A program made the translations under genes and the position numbers. A stretch of 64,000 nt of DNA from Platanthera guangdongensis. Taxonomy: Eukaryota > Streptophyta > Magnoliopsida > Asparagales > Orchidaceae. The notes beneath the pieces are model-generated. The model was not told the DNA's origin. It made no database searches and worked only from the letters and a program-made list of their open reading frames with translations. The stretch covers positions 77,798,757 to 77,862,756 of the forward strand of contig CM077165.1 of the NCBI GenBank assembly GCA_039583875.1. Reading direction: 5' to 3'. Below, piece after piece: positions 1 to 11,486 of this stretch; the stretch's first letter is position 1, and each line of letters starts with the position of its first letter.

Positions 1-1341
1 CCTGCGAGCGGAAGGCTCGGAATAAAATACTTGCATGTGCATAAATATAGTGGCGGGGCATGCGTTACTGGCCGTTCGTCACACCGATGACAGTACGGTG
101 CACCAGGCGGTTGTGAGGGTTAGAGGGGACAGTGGGTTGTTTTACACTGCGGTCTAGAGGACGATCCCCGATAACGCACATCCGACCCAACAAGACTGAC
201 GGGTTGTCAGCAAAGTACGTATGCGAGACTCTAGAGTGCACCTTGGACGTGTACAGAAGCGTATGAGATGGGTCTAAGGTTTGGTAGTGTGCATACCGAC
301 CTAGAAGTGGAGACGCCCGCTCCGCTGCTGCCGTAGCCACAGCGGTGGTACCCGAGAGTGATGCTAGATCTCAAAAAGTGGGAACTAAAGGTCTGTGATC
401 ACAGAGTCGTTGTGTGTGAGTTGCACTTGCCTGTGCATAAAATTGCATCATAACATTCATTCATATTAGGTCATACGCTTCATAGATCCTTATCATATAA
501 ACTAGTATGAGCTCTTTTATATGATAAGTTAAATTTCCTGGAAATCCTAACTTATATATTTGTATGAGTATTTATATAAGTTAGGGTACTTTTGTGATGG
601 TAGTATAGTGACAGAATAGTTGTTATTTACATACTCTTACTTGTTGTTCTTTACTTTCCTTACTAGTACTGCTCTTTACTTACTTGTACCATGTTTAGAA
701 CTACTAGAGTAAAGTTTATATTATCCATTATAACTGCTAGTTAGTTCCTGTCACCTGCTTCCACTTTTGCTACCCCTTGTTGTCCTCCGCTTCGTCCTCC
801 CGCTCGGTTCCTAGGAGTTGCGGGGCGAGGTGCGGAGGAAATGAATTAGTCTTTTTGACTAATGGTCGGTGACCATACTATTTTAGGAGCCCGTGGAGAT
901 GGAGCACTAGCACGTCGAGGAGACAGGACTTGAGGAGCAGATACCGCTGCAGCACGCTACTACTGCTACTATGTATCCTCAGGTGGGACGAGTTCTGATG
1001 TATTAGTATAGCTTCCGCTTTTATTTGAGAGAGAGAGTTGATTTGATGTACTGGGCATAAGCCCTTATTACTCTTTCGTTTTGTACTCTTTTGTGGACTA
1101 TGTTGATGTACTTTTCATTTCATTCATATGATATGTTCTATGTGACTTGTGGACTAGTGGTTTGATATACTGCTTTACTTCTTCTTCTCATATTGGCCTA
1201 CAGGTTAAATGATCGTATTAGCCGGCAGAATCAGCGTGTTGCGGTGTCGACTAACTCGTGCGTTAGTGTCACCGTAAGACGGTGGTTCTGGGCATAAGAC
1301 CCGGTAGCCCTCCTTGGTAAGGGGGAGGGAGGGGTCTTACA
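1..1341 (+). repeat. 5' LTR (3' portion only) of the chromovirus
   Basis: Right-hand part of the 5' LTR. It ends in GGGGTCTTACA at 1341, immediately before the primer site, and is homologous to 9595-10893 plus 19132-19173. An inverted repeat (TAAGACCC / GGGTCTTA) frames its last 48 bases. By hand count, 25 differences from the other LTR lie in 1-409, none in 410-1077 and 10 in 1078-1299. Confidence 0.92.
489..585 (+). repeat. Two tandem 40-nt hairpins in the chromovirus LTR
   Basis: Two inverted repeats of identical architecture: 489-528 and 546-585, each a perfect 13-bp stem with a 14-nt loop. The first stem arm is CTTATCATATAAA and the second is CCTAACTTATATA. The loops are CTAGTATGAGCTCT and TTTGTATGAGTATT, with GTATGAG at the same offset. 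A short palindrome (ATTTCC-T-GGAAAT, 533-545) lies between them. A TATA-like TATATAAG (573-580) falls in the second 3' arm, so a promoter role is possible. The same block is at 10083-10179. Confidence 0.85.
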
Positions 1342-1344
1342 AAC

Positions 1345-1352
1345 TGGTATCA
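1345..1352 (+). other. Primer binding site (tRNA-iMet type)
   Basis: TGGTATCA begins three bases after the LTR end at 1341. This is the usual start of the primer site matching the 3' end of initiator methionine tRNA in plant LTR elements. The match decays after eight bases. The leader 1353-1527 holds nothing else recognisable. Confidence 0.8.
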
Positions 1353-1527
1353 CTTGAACAACGATCATATGAGAAAGAAGTCCACAACACGGAACCACCC
1401 CCGCCCGAGCATTAGTTTGCGGACAAACTATGAAGCGGAAGCAGTGGTGTGCACATGTGTAAAAGTCATATAAAATGGTCCACGAAGTACAATGAGTTAG
1501 GCCAGTTCTGTTTTTAACCTTACCTTT

Positions 1528-2681
1528 ATGCAACCTCTACAGGTCGCCGCGCCGCAAAATGTGGCTCCTCCCCCTCCAGCTGCCACTCCATTCCTACATA
1601 CGGAGATGGGGCAGACTTTGACGGCGATTCTGGATGCCTTCAAATCCCAGCAAGTCCCGGCTCCACAGCCAAATCCGGGGTCGAGTTGGCTGAGTGCCTT
1701 CAAGAGCCTATCCCCACCGGTGTACCGTGGGACAGAGGATGCGTAAAGACGGAGGAATGGCTGGAGGCCATACACGAGATTTTAGCAGGCATCAGCTGCC
1801 CGGTCGGCGAGGCAGTACCTCTAGCCACCTCTGCACTAGAGGCTCATGCGAAGAGATGGTGGAAATCAGTGCGGGAGTCTACATATGCGGACTGGAAGCT
1901 GTCAGAGATATCATGGGAGGAGTTTGGCGATGTATTTCTGGATCACTTCGTCTCTGCTACGGACAGATATGCCTTGGAGGAGAGGTTTTTGAACCTCAGG
2001 CAGGGGACTAGATCGGTGATCGAGTATCAGAGAGAGTTCTCTCATTTGGCCAGGTTCACAGGGATTCAGGATACCGATGATAGGAGGTATGCCAAGAGGT
2101 TCTACCGGGGCCTCAGGGACGATTTGAGGCAGGCCTTGCTGTTCGTTTCTCATGGAACCTCTAGGCAGATCATCGAGATGGCAAAGAAGCTGGATGCTAA
2201 CCAGCTGATGGTGCAAGGCAGAGGAAAGAGACCGTTTGATGGGTCGACATCAGGAGAGAGCAGCAGGGGCTCTCAGATAGGCAGGACTATCATATACAAG
2301 AAGGGTGGGGGACGTCGTCGTCCCAACTTCAGGCAAGAGCAGGGGCCTCCTCCAGCATTGGCTCCCCCACCTCTACCTGTGCATGATTCGAGGAGACTGG
2401 ATGACCATGGCCACCAGCAGGTAGTTTGTTACGGATGCCGCCAGCCCGGGCACATTAGGTCGGAGTGCCCGCATCGATTCCATCCTCCTCCTCCTCCTTC
2501 TCCACCTCCAGTGGCCCCAGTACAGCAGGGCCGAGGCCGGGGCCGAGGAAGAGGCCGAGGCCGGGGCCGAGGACAAGGCCGAGGCCGGGGATATCACGGC
2601 AGGGGACGCAATCAGGAGCAGATATACGCTTTGGACCTCACGGAGCAGAGGAATCCCGAGGAGGTTATCACCGGTACTTAA
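1528..2681 (+). pseudogene. gag: Chromovirus gag (frameshifted)
   Basis: Encodes the capsid/nucleocapsid polyprotein of the chromovirus. The first frame starts at 1528 and ends at 1746 just after PPVYRGTED, a typical gag N-terminal motif. The continuation (EEWLEAI onward) lies in another frame that is open to 2681, so one frameshift sits near 1741-1747. The second frame shows the retrotransposon gag helical region, then a CCHC zinc knuckle CYGCRQPGHIRSEC at about 2428-2469, a proline run and an arginine-glycine-rich tail (GRGRGRG), all usual for Tekay-type gag. The frame closes at a TAA (2679-2681) that may lie inside an intron-like insert. Cytoplasmic virus-like-particle assembly is the family role. 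Confidence 0.88.
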
Positions 2682-2775
2682 GGTTAATTATTAAATTCCT
2701 TGAGTTTTCAATTATATAGTACCTGAAACTATAGGGTAACAATTGATTTTTAACTTAAACAAACCTCAAGCATAG
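2674..2775 (+). other. Intron-like 102-bp insert between gag and protease
   Basis: An AT-rich 102-bp stretch in otherwise GC-rich coding sequence. It starts GTACTT, ends CATAG and has a CTTAA branch-like motif and a T-rich run before the AG. Removing it would join the gag frame to the protease frame with no frame change and would remove the TAA that ends gag. This could be a true intron, a decayed small insertion or coincidence; there is no transcript evidence here. Confidence 0.45.
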
Positions 2776-2777
2776 TT

Positions 2778-5700
2778 ATGATCAGCGGCAAGCCCGCACA
2801 TACTCTCTTCGACACGGGTGCATCGCACTCGTTCGTATCTGAGGCCTTCATAGATGGACTTGAAGGCGTGGAAAGATTCCCGGGACTAGAGATGAGGGTG
2901 CGTCTACCCGATGGGTCAGAACTGCGGACCACTGCCCATTGTGATATGGAGGCCGAGATTGGCGGCAAGGCATTTGAGGCGCCAGCAACTATTCTGAAGC
3001 TGCAAGACTTCGACTTGATTTTGGGCATGACATGGTTACATCGGAACCATGCTCAGATAGATTGCCCATCAAGGAGGATCACACTAAGGCATGGCGACTC
3101 CCATGTTATCATCGAAGGTATTCAGCCTATCTGCCACATATTGTTATCTTCTGTACAGGCTGTGAAGGCCCACGAGCAGGGAGAAGAAGTTTACCTTATC
3201 TACTTTGAGATGGTGGGTGCAGAGACTTCTATTTCAGATATTCCGGTGGTCCGGGATTTCTCCGACGTATTCTCGGAGAAATTGCCCGGGCTACCACCAG
3301 CCAGAGACTTGGATTTCAGGATTCAGCTAGTACCGGGAGCGATGCCAGTGTCCCGGGCACCTTACAGGATGGCTCCTAGGGAGTTAGCAGAGTTCAGGAC
3401 TCAACTTCAGGAGCTAGTCGAGTCGGGATTTGTGCGGCCCAGTTCGTCGCCGTGGGGAGCGCCAGTTCTCTTTGTGAAGAAGAAGGACGGGTCATTGCGA
3501 CTATGCATAGATTACCGGGAGCTGAACCGGTTAACGGTCCGCAATACCTATCCACTGCCTCAGATAAATGAGCTATTTGACCAGCTACAGGGAGCATTCT
3601 GGTTCTCTAAGCTAGATTTACGATCCGGGTACTACCAGCTCCGCATCAGGGAAGAGGACATAACGAAACGGCATTCAGTTCACGCTATGGATTATACGAG
3701 TTCACGGTGATGCCTTTTGGGCTCACGAATGCCCCTGCCGCATTCATGAGTCTAATGAACCGTGTATTCGAGCCCTTCTTAGACCGCTTCGTGATTGTAT
3801 TCATCGACGACATTTTGATATATTCCCGGACTCAGGAAGAGCATACAGAGCATTTGACGCTGGTCTTGCAGAGGATGAGGGAGTCCCAGATGTACGCAAA
3901 GTTTTCAAAGTGCCAGTTCTGGTTGCATGAGGTGGCTTTCCTTGGACACACGATCAGTGGGGCTGGATTAGCAGTGGACCCAGCCAAGATAGAGACAGTG
4001 AGGGATTGGCCACGGCCAAAGACCGCATCCGACATTCGCAGTTTCCTGGGACTAGTAGGGTATTATCGTAAGTTCGTGGAGGGGTTCTCGAGGATAGCAC
4101 TCCCCCTCACGTCCTTGACGAAGAAGGATGCAGATTTTGTTTGGTCAGAACAGTGCGAGACGGTTTTTCAGGAGCTGAAGGACCGACTCATCTCATCCCC
4201 TATTCTTGTGCTTCCATCCGGGAGTGAAGAATTTCAGATCTACACAGACGCCTCTTACCAGGGGATGGGCGATGTCCTGATGCAGCATGGACATGTTATT
4301 GCTTATGCTTCAAGACAGTTGAAGAAGCATGAGCATAACTCTCCAGTACATGACCTAGAGCTCGAGGCTGTGGTATTCGCCCTAAAGATGTGGAGGCATT
4401 ACTTATACGGGATTCATTGTGACATTTTTTCAGATCACAAGAATCTTAAATATATCGATACACAGAAGGACTTAAACCTGCGACAGCGGAGATGGCTGGA
4501 ATTCCTCTGCGACTATGATTATAAGATCCACTACCATCTGGGGAAAGCGAACACGGTAGCAGATGCTTTGAGTAGGAGGGCCGGCACTTCTGGACCGGAG
4601 CCTCGATTGATGTCTATATAGCTGCTACAGATGATGGAAGACATGCACATTACCATGGTATCTGAGACCGAACCAGTGGTGTATCGAGAATATTTGAGCT
4701 CAGTGATCAGTGGTGATGATATACGAGAGCGCATCCGAACACATCAGAGGTTGGATGCTGCATTACAGCCGATTTTTAGTGCCCTGGAAAGGGGCAAGGT
4801 TGAGGACTACACGCTATAGGATGATCTTCTTCGATTCCTTGGACGCATTTACATACCAGCAGGGGGCAGTATCCGGGATGACATACTCAGAGAGGCTCAT
4901 TGCTCCAGATATTCAGTGCATCCCGGCATCACCAAGATGTGGGCAGATTTTCGGAGGTCTATGTATTGGCCTGGGATGAAGAGGGAGATTACAGATTTTG
5001 TGACCCATTGCGAGACCTGCCAGCGTGTGAAAGCAGAATGCAAGTGCCCGGGAGGTTTACTACTGCCACTGCCAGTTCCAGAATGGAAGTTCGAGGACAT
5101 TGCTATGGACTTTGTACACTGATTTCCTCGCTCCCACTCTGGGCATGATTCTATATGGGTCATAGTAGACAGACTGACCAAGGTAGCGTGCTTTATTCCA
5201 GTTCGGAAGGATGCCCCAGTTGCGGTTCTGGTGAGATTATTTGTGGAGCAGTTCATCAGATACCATGGCATTCCCAGGACAATTGTTTTGGACCGTGATG
5301 GTCGGTTCACTTCGAGCGAGTGGAGGGTCGTGCATGCTTACTTGGGCTCTCGGCTTACTTTTAGTACCGCCTTCCATCCATAGACTGACGGACAGACCGA
5401 GAGGACCATCCGGACTATGGAGGATCTACTCCGACTGTGCATATTGGATACAGGGAAGCCTTGGGAAAGGCTACTACCACTGATTGAGTTCTCGTACAAT
5501 AACAGCCACCAGGCTAGCATAAGGATGGCTCCTTATGAGGCACTTTACGGGAGGAGATGCCGGACACCGCTATCATGGGTTCAGGATGTGGATACCAAGG
5601 CTCTTGGATCTGATTATATAGAGGATACTAAGGTTCAGTTTCATTTGATCAGGGATCGACTACTAAAGGCCCAGAGTAGACAGGCAAAGTATTATGATGC

Positions 5701-6178
5701 TCGGCACCGGAAGGTGGAGTTCCAGGTTGGAGACAGAGTTTTCTTGAAGATACGTCCAGTACACGGTGTCTCTCGGGTGCGGAGGCACAAGAAGCTCAGT
5801 CCACGATACATGGGGCCATATTTGATCCTGGAGCGGATCAGCCCCTTAGCTTACCGACTGCAGCTGCCACCGGAGTTGGGTGCCTTACATGACGTCTTCC
5901 ATGTCTCTTCCTTGCGAAGAGCTCTCCTTCGGCCGGAGCATCACATTACTACTACAGTCGGACCGATAGAGCCTGACAGATCAGTTAGATTGGAGCCGAT
6001 CCGGATTGACGATACGGCCGTCCGAGTGTTGCGGAAGAAGAAGGTCCCTCTCGTGAAGGTGTTGTGGTCCAACCATGGACGAGAGGAGAACACCTGGGAG
6101 CCGAGGGATTTGATGCTGGAGCAACACCCGGAGCTGTTTGCATCAGGTACTTTTAATTTATGTTTTAAAGTTTCTTAA
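2778..6178 (+). pseudogene. pol: Chromovirus pol: PR-RT-RNaseH-INT-chromodomain, disabled
   Basis: Domains in order: aspartic protease (DTGASHSF, about 2811-2834); reverse transcriptase with palm motif FIDDILIYS near 3800-3826; RNase H with YTDAS near 4243 and the [12 protein letters not shown] end near 4545; integrase with an HHCC region around 4900-5030 (C-E-T-C) and HP-TDGQTER near 5375; then VFHVSSLRR and a chromodomain-like end (about 6040-6150). A one-base frameshift lies near 3666 within RT. Four in-frame stops follow: TAG 4619-4621, TAG 4817-4819, TGA 5120-5122 and TAG 5381-5383. The last replaces the conserved glutamine of the HPQTDGQ motif. The family role is reverse transcription, integration and chromatin targeting; this copy cannot make a complete product. 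Confidence 0.92.
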
Positions 6179-6253
6179 AATTCTTGCAAGTAGAACCCCG
6201 TAGACCCGAACTTAAATTTCGGGGACAAAATTATTTTTTTTGTTTATAGGATT
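6179..6253 (+). other. Chromovirus 3' UTR before the LTR
   Basis: Holds the TTCGGGGACAAAATTATT sequence that usually ends plant Tekay-type internal regions. The expected purine-rich tract next to the LTR is poorly preserved (only GTTTATAGGATT is seen), which leaves the LTR start at 6254 an inference. Confidence 0.5.
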
Positions 6254-9200
6254 TGTAACATACCATGTTACTTCTAGACCTCATAACTTAGATTGGGTCA
6301 GGCATGAGTGGGTTTTAGGGAAATTAGCTAGGTTTGACCGTAGGTAGTGGGTTGTATCCATGTGGGGCCCACTATAGGACCAAGTCAAACTAGGTCAAAC
6401 TAGCCTAAATAAGGACCCTAGCTACACCATGACCCCACCACATTGCCCTAACCCTAAAAAAATCTAAGTGGACCCTAGGGCATGTCACTAGGTCAACACT
6501 TTGACCCCAGTTGACCAAAGTCAACCTTGGACCTAACTTGGTCAAACCCACACTCATTAGCCCAATTAGCCTAAGTAGGGCACCCCCTTGACCCAACCCA
6601 AGTTGGTTGGTGCCACTAAGCTCATGACCATCAAATGGGGTCAGCCCACTCATCATGTTGACTAAGTCAACTATCCAAGTCAACAAGTCAACTATTTGAC
6701 CTAAAAGAGGGAAATGAAGACCAAGCTCACTCTCCTTGGACCAAACCCACCAAATTTGGCCCATGGCCAGCCCAAGTGAACAAGACCAGCCCTACCCCTC
6801 TGAATTGGGAGAGAGAATGCATGCAAGGGGGCATTATGGAGAAATCACCTAAAAGAGGAGAGAGAAATGGAATAGGATGAGAGGTGGCCATGTGGCCTTC
6901 ACTCCTTCAGCCCAAGAGGTGTTGGCCGACCTCCTCACATCATTCCAGAAGAAATTAGGGGCTGAGAGCCACTTGGCAAGCAGGGGCGGAGCAACCAAGG
7001 CTGAGCCCGAGCTCACCTTGGTTGTATCTCCCCATATACACCATCTCAGCCCCAATTAACCCCTCCATCAGCTTTAGAGAGAGAGAAGGAATTGAAATCG
7101 AGTGCTGGAGCATGAAAAATGGTGGAGAATCAAGAAATTGGGGAGGAGCTCGCCGGCGCACCACCACCATGGCAAACCGCCGCCTGAACCGCCGCCAAGC
7201 CCCAATCCAGGTCCGTTTCACCTCACCTCTACCCATACTAGGATCCTAGATCAATTAGGTGAGATACCGGGCTCAATTGAGCCCGATGCCATGGGAGAAA
7301 GGAGTGATTTTTCCAAGCTTTATTAACCGCTCGGGATCGCCGTCGCCTCCATCTCCCGCCGCCCTATCACCGGGAAACGACAGCCACCACCACCGTGAAG
7401 GTGATGGCACCGTTGGCCGGGGGTGGCGCCGCCTCAGCTGGACGGAAAAGGCCAGCAAAGATGCTCCAGGTCGGCTCGATCTCAGCCGTTGGCTGGAGGA
7501 AGCAGATAACCCTATCCCGTCCATTCCTGCTTTAGGATTCGTGCATATGAAATAATATGATTTCAATTTAAATATTATGAATAGTGTAATTCTATCACAT
7601 ACATTCAGTGACATTGCATGTAATATTTAGGCCTTTTAGAGGCATTTCCAGAACCTGGACCCTGAATGAACAATGTATCCTTACCTATTAGCTTTAATTT
7701 GACATCTTAATCATCAATTTCGGTCCAGTAGTCTGTCCTTTAGGACATTTTTCCTAGGATTGGTCCTAGGCTAGGGCAGAAACTAAAACTTAAGCCCATG
7801 CCAAACCAGAAGCCCACATAGGCTGAAATTCTGGGTATATGGCTTATTTAGGCATATCTAGCCCCTGCCAAACATTGGGAATTTTTGGGACAACATTTTC
7901 TATAGTTTTGGTCATAATATCAAAAATTAAATAAATGAAATATATGGAGTTATATGACTCCAAATGGCCCCAAATTTTGGTGGTAGGTCCTTGGGGACAT
8001 CATTGGTGCATGATAAAAATTTCAGCATATTTGGATCAATGCATGTTGCGGGAATCTACTTGCATGTGTTGGTTTATGTATTGCCTTGATGTGCCAATAG
8101 CAACAATTTAAATATTGTGCATTCAGCCTAATTGAGGCACTCAAAAATCATGGATTTTATTCCAGTGGTTCATTAGGGTAAAGTTCACCCCTCAGATTAA
8201 TTATGGGATTTTTGGAATCAAAAATCCCATTTATTGGAATTTTCAAAAATATAGCTCCGTTTGAAAATAAATTGGAAAAATAGGTTTTCCTCAAGTACAA
8301 ATTCTCAAACTTTGCCAAGTTAAAAATAAGGTTATATTTGACTTAGGAAAATTTGATCTTACTGTTTGAAGAACATCTGGAGTAAAATACCTTGAAATGA
8401 CCATTTTACCCTTATTGCATTTATTCATGATTTGATGGAAATACATATCAGCAAAATTTGGAAATATTGTTAGTGTTGTATAATTGTATTATTAGTCTTG
8501 CATAATTATTTCAGAATTTATAGATGTACTGATAAGTTTTAAATTAATATAATGTCATTTTGGTAAATATTTAAGAATGAGATTTGTTAGGCCATTACAC
8601 TATAGAGGTTGATGAAACTCTGCCATTAGTCTTAGATTAATGTCTTATATGTTCTGTACATTTCCTGGAATTTTGGATTATATATTCCTTGTACTTCATT
8701 TGGAAAATGGAAATTATGTAGATTTGGTATTAAATAAGGAATTGTTAGAAATATTCAAAGGAAAATTGTGAAACCCTGTAGACAGAAATATTTTATCAAT
8801 ATACAACTCAGGAAAAATTACCTAGGTCAGTGGATTTTAAATTATACTACTTCATGTGTAAAGTGACCTAGGAATTAATTTAAAAGATTTAATTAAGGGA
8901 TTAATTGACCAAGGAAAATTATGAGAATCCATATGATAGTTCCATTAATCCCTACCACTCTAGGATAAATAGTTAGGGGCAAGAGGCCCTAAGAATTGGA
9001 AGATTCCATTTTCGGGGTAATAATAGGACATGGTCTGCATATAGCATAAATAGGTCATGCTTTAGGGGATTACCAGAGGATTGATTATCAGAAGAATAAG
9101 GGAGTGCAATAGGAATAATCCCTGGTGGGGAGTATTGTCTTAGTGACGGGAGTAAAAGTGCAAGTCTTTAGGTAGCAACCAGAGTGGAGGTCGACGGAAG

Positions 9201-9462
9201 ACCGTCGGTTTCGCGGTAATATCTTAAGTCACTAGGATTGTTCCAGAGCAACAATGAAAGCCAGGGTGAAATATGGGTAGTCATCAACTAAAGTAAATAT
9301 CCTTGCGAAAGGAAACTTTGGGCGTAATCCCATCGTAGTTCCTAGTGCCCCCGAGAGCCCTTCACCGGGTATACCCTGGGAAGTCCTGGGATTAACCTTA
9401 AATCACTAAGTATAATAACTCGTAGACAAGAGTAGTCTAATAGGTTAAGACATTTGTTGCAC

Positions 9463-9590
9463 CTTCTCACCCGTGTAGGGTTGGAGAGATTCATGATATA
9501 TGCTCACCCGTGTGGGGTTTGAGGGAATTGGTAATAAGGCACTATTGTGAGTTCTCACCCGTGTTGGGTTTGAGGGTTTCAGGACGGGTT
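9463..9590 (+). repeat. Short tandem repeat in the LTR (CTCACCCGTGT motif)
   Basis: Three imperfect units of 40-60 bp, each opening with CTCACCCGTGT and GGGTT(T)GAG, spaced within the U3-like part of the chromovirus LTR. The function is unknown. Confidence 0.6.
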
Positions 9591-10082
9591 TGTTCCTGAG
9601 AGCGGAAGGCTCAGAATAAAATACTTGCATGTGCATAAATATAGTTGCGGGGCATGCGGTGCTGGCCTTTCGTCACACCGATGGCAGTACGGTGCACTAG
9701 GCGGTTGTGAGGGTTAGAGGGGCCAGTGGGTTGTTTTACACTGCGGTCTGGAGGACGATCCCCGATAACGCACATCCGACCCAACAAGACTGACAGGTTG
9801 TCAGCAAAGTACATACGAGAGACTCTAGAGTGCACCTTGGACGTGTACAGAGGTGTATGAGAGGGGTCTAAGGTTTGGTAGTATGCATACCGGCCTAGAA
9901 GTGGAGACGCCCGCTGCGCTGCTGCTGTAGCCACAACGGTGGTACCCGAGAGTGATGCTAGCTCTCAAAAAGTGGGAACTAAAGGTATGTGATCACAGAG
10001 TCATTGTGTGTGAGTTGCACTTGCCTGTGCATAAAATTGCATCATAACATTCATTCATATTAGGTCATACGCTTCATAGATC

Positions 10083-10179
10083 CTTATCATATAAACTAGT
10101 ATGAGCTCTTTTATATGATAAGTTAAATTTCCTGGAAATCCTAACTTATATATTTGTATGAGTATTTATATAAGTTAGG
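10083..10179 (+). repeat. Second copy of the tandem 40-nt hairpins
   Basis: Identical to 489-585: stems at 10083-10095/10110-10122 and 10140-10152/10167-10179, with the same 14-nt loops. It lies inside the 668-bp tract that is identical between the two LTRs. Confidence 0.85.
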
Positions 10180-10888
10180 GTACTTTTGTGATGGTAGTAT
10201 AGTGACAGAATAGTTGTTATTTACATACTCTTACTTGTTGTTCTTTACTTTCCTTACTAGTACTGCTCTTTACTTACTTGTACCATGTTTAGAACTACTA
10301 GAGTAAAGTTTATATTATCCATTATAACTGCTAGTTAGTTCCTGTCACCTGCTTCCACTTTTGCTACCCCTTGTTGTCCTCCGCTTCGTCCTCCCGCTCG
10401 GTTCCTAGGAGTTGCGGGGCGAGGTGCGGAGGAAATGAATTAGTCTTTTTGACTAATGGTCGGTGACCATACTATTTTAGGAGCCCGTGGAGATGGAGCA
10501 CTAGCACGTCGAGGAGACAGGACTTGAGGAGCAGATACCGCTGCAGCACGCTACTACTGCTACTATGTATCCTCAGGTGGGACGAGTTCTGATGTATTAG
10601 TATAGCTTCCGCTTTTATTTGAGAGAGAGAGTTGATTTGATGTACTGGGCATAAGCCCTTATTACTCTTTCATTTTGTACTCTTTTGTGGACTATGTTGA
10701 TGTACTTTTCATTTCATTCATATAATATGTACTATGTGACTTATGGACTAGTGGTTTGATATACTTCTTTACTTGTTCTTCTCATATTGGCCTACAAGTT
10801 AAATGATCGTATTAGCCGGCAGAATCGGCGTGTTGCGGTGTCGAATAACTCGTGCGTTAGTGTCACCGTAAGACGGCGGTTCTGGGCA

Positions 10889-10893
10889 TAAGA
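10889..10893. repeat. TSD TAAGA, left copy
   Basis: TAAGA before the copia LTR matches TAAGA at 19127-19131 after it. The uninterrupted LTR at 1295-1299 carries the site once, which confirms the insertion. Confidence 0.95.
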
Positions 10894-11417
10894 TGTTGGG
10901 TTTCTCTATGGGGTTGGCACAACACTTGTGCACGCAGCGGAAAAGTAAAACATCAAGAAAAACCCAAAGAGATGTGGATCGGGCCATGAACAGTTGAATC
11001 AAGAAGTTAGCAAAACTAGGTAAAAATTACCTCGGCGGCGTTGAGTCACAACTCAACGGAGAAGCTCCAAACTTTGTCTGCTTGCCAGTGGCGAGTTCTA
11101 CGTGGAATAGTATCCACGTTTCTGCAGAAGTCCACACGAGTGGGAGAACGCCGAACTTTCCGTCGCACGGGAGATCGGGAAGGAGAATACCGCACCTCGG
11201 CTATTCCACGGACTGCTAGGTCCGTGCCAGGAAGAGCAGCACCAGCGACAGTCGCCGGAGGAGAGGTGGCAGCGGAGCGAACGCGGCGGCGGAACAGTTT
11301 CCGGCGGCGGGATCGGGATCGGGATCGGGATCGGCGAAGCGAAATGCGGAACTCCTTCCGTCGGGTTCGATTCGCGCAGAAGAGACAGATCGCATATCTT
11401 CCCGAAACCCTAAGTGT

Positions 11418-11427
11418 TATATTTATA
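11418..11427 (-). promoter_or_regulatory. TATA box in copia 3' LTR
   Basis: TATAAATATA on the minus strand, downstream of the motif array. The active counterpart in the 5' LTR is 18491-18500. Confidence 0.6.
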
Positions 11428-11486
11428 CTTAAAGTATAAAATAAACTCAGGAAAATCGCTATCCGCAGACCACCCAGAACTAGGGT

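Larger units (their letters stand above)
6254..10893 (+). repeat. 3' LTR of the chromovirus, main part
   Basis: Starts TGTAACAT-ACC-ATGTTAC, which carries a 7-bp terminal inverted repeat and pairs TGTAA with the TTACA end. It runs to the copia insertion and resumes at 19132, giving about 4.68 kb in all, long but within the range of Tekay/Del LTRs. It contains no credible gene. 6360-6700 is rich in GTCAA words. 9463-9590 has three repeats of TCTCACCCGTGT-GGGTTTGAGGG. 9595-10893 matches the partial 5' LTR. Short open frames in it (for example around 7100-7550) look accidental. Confidence 0.8.

Noticed and set aside
1345..1352. Possible tRNA gene fragments at TGGTATCA sites (1345, 17950, 28091, 53788)
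   Set aside because: Each lies directly next to an LTR end and lacks any cloverleaf; these are primer sites complementary to tRNA, not tRNA genes.
6877..7614. Overlapping short open frames in the chromovirus LTR
   Set aside because: No known domain, several overlapping frames on both strands, and placed within the LTR; likely chance.
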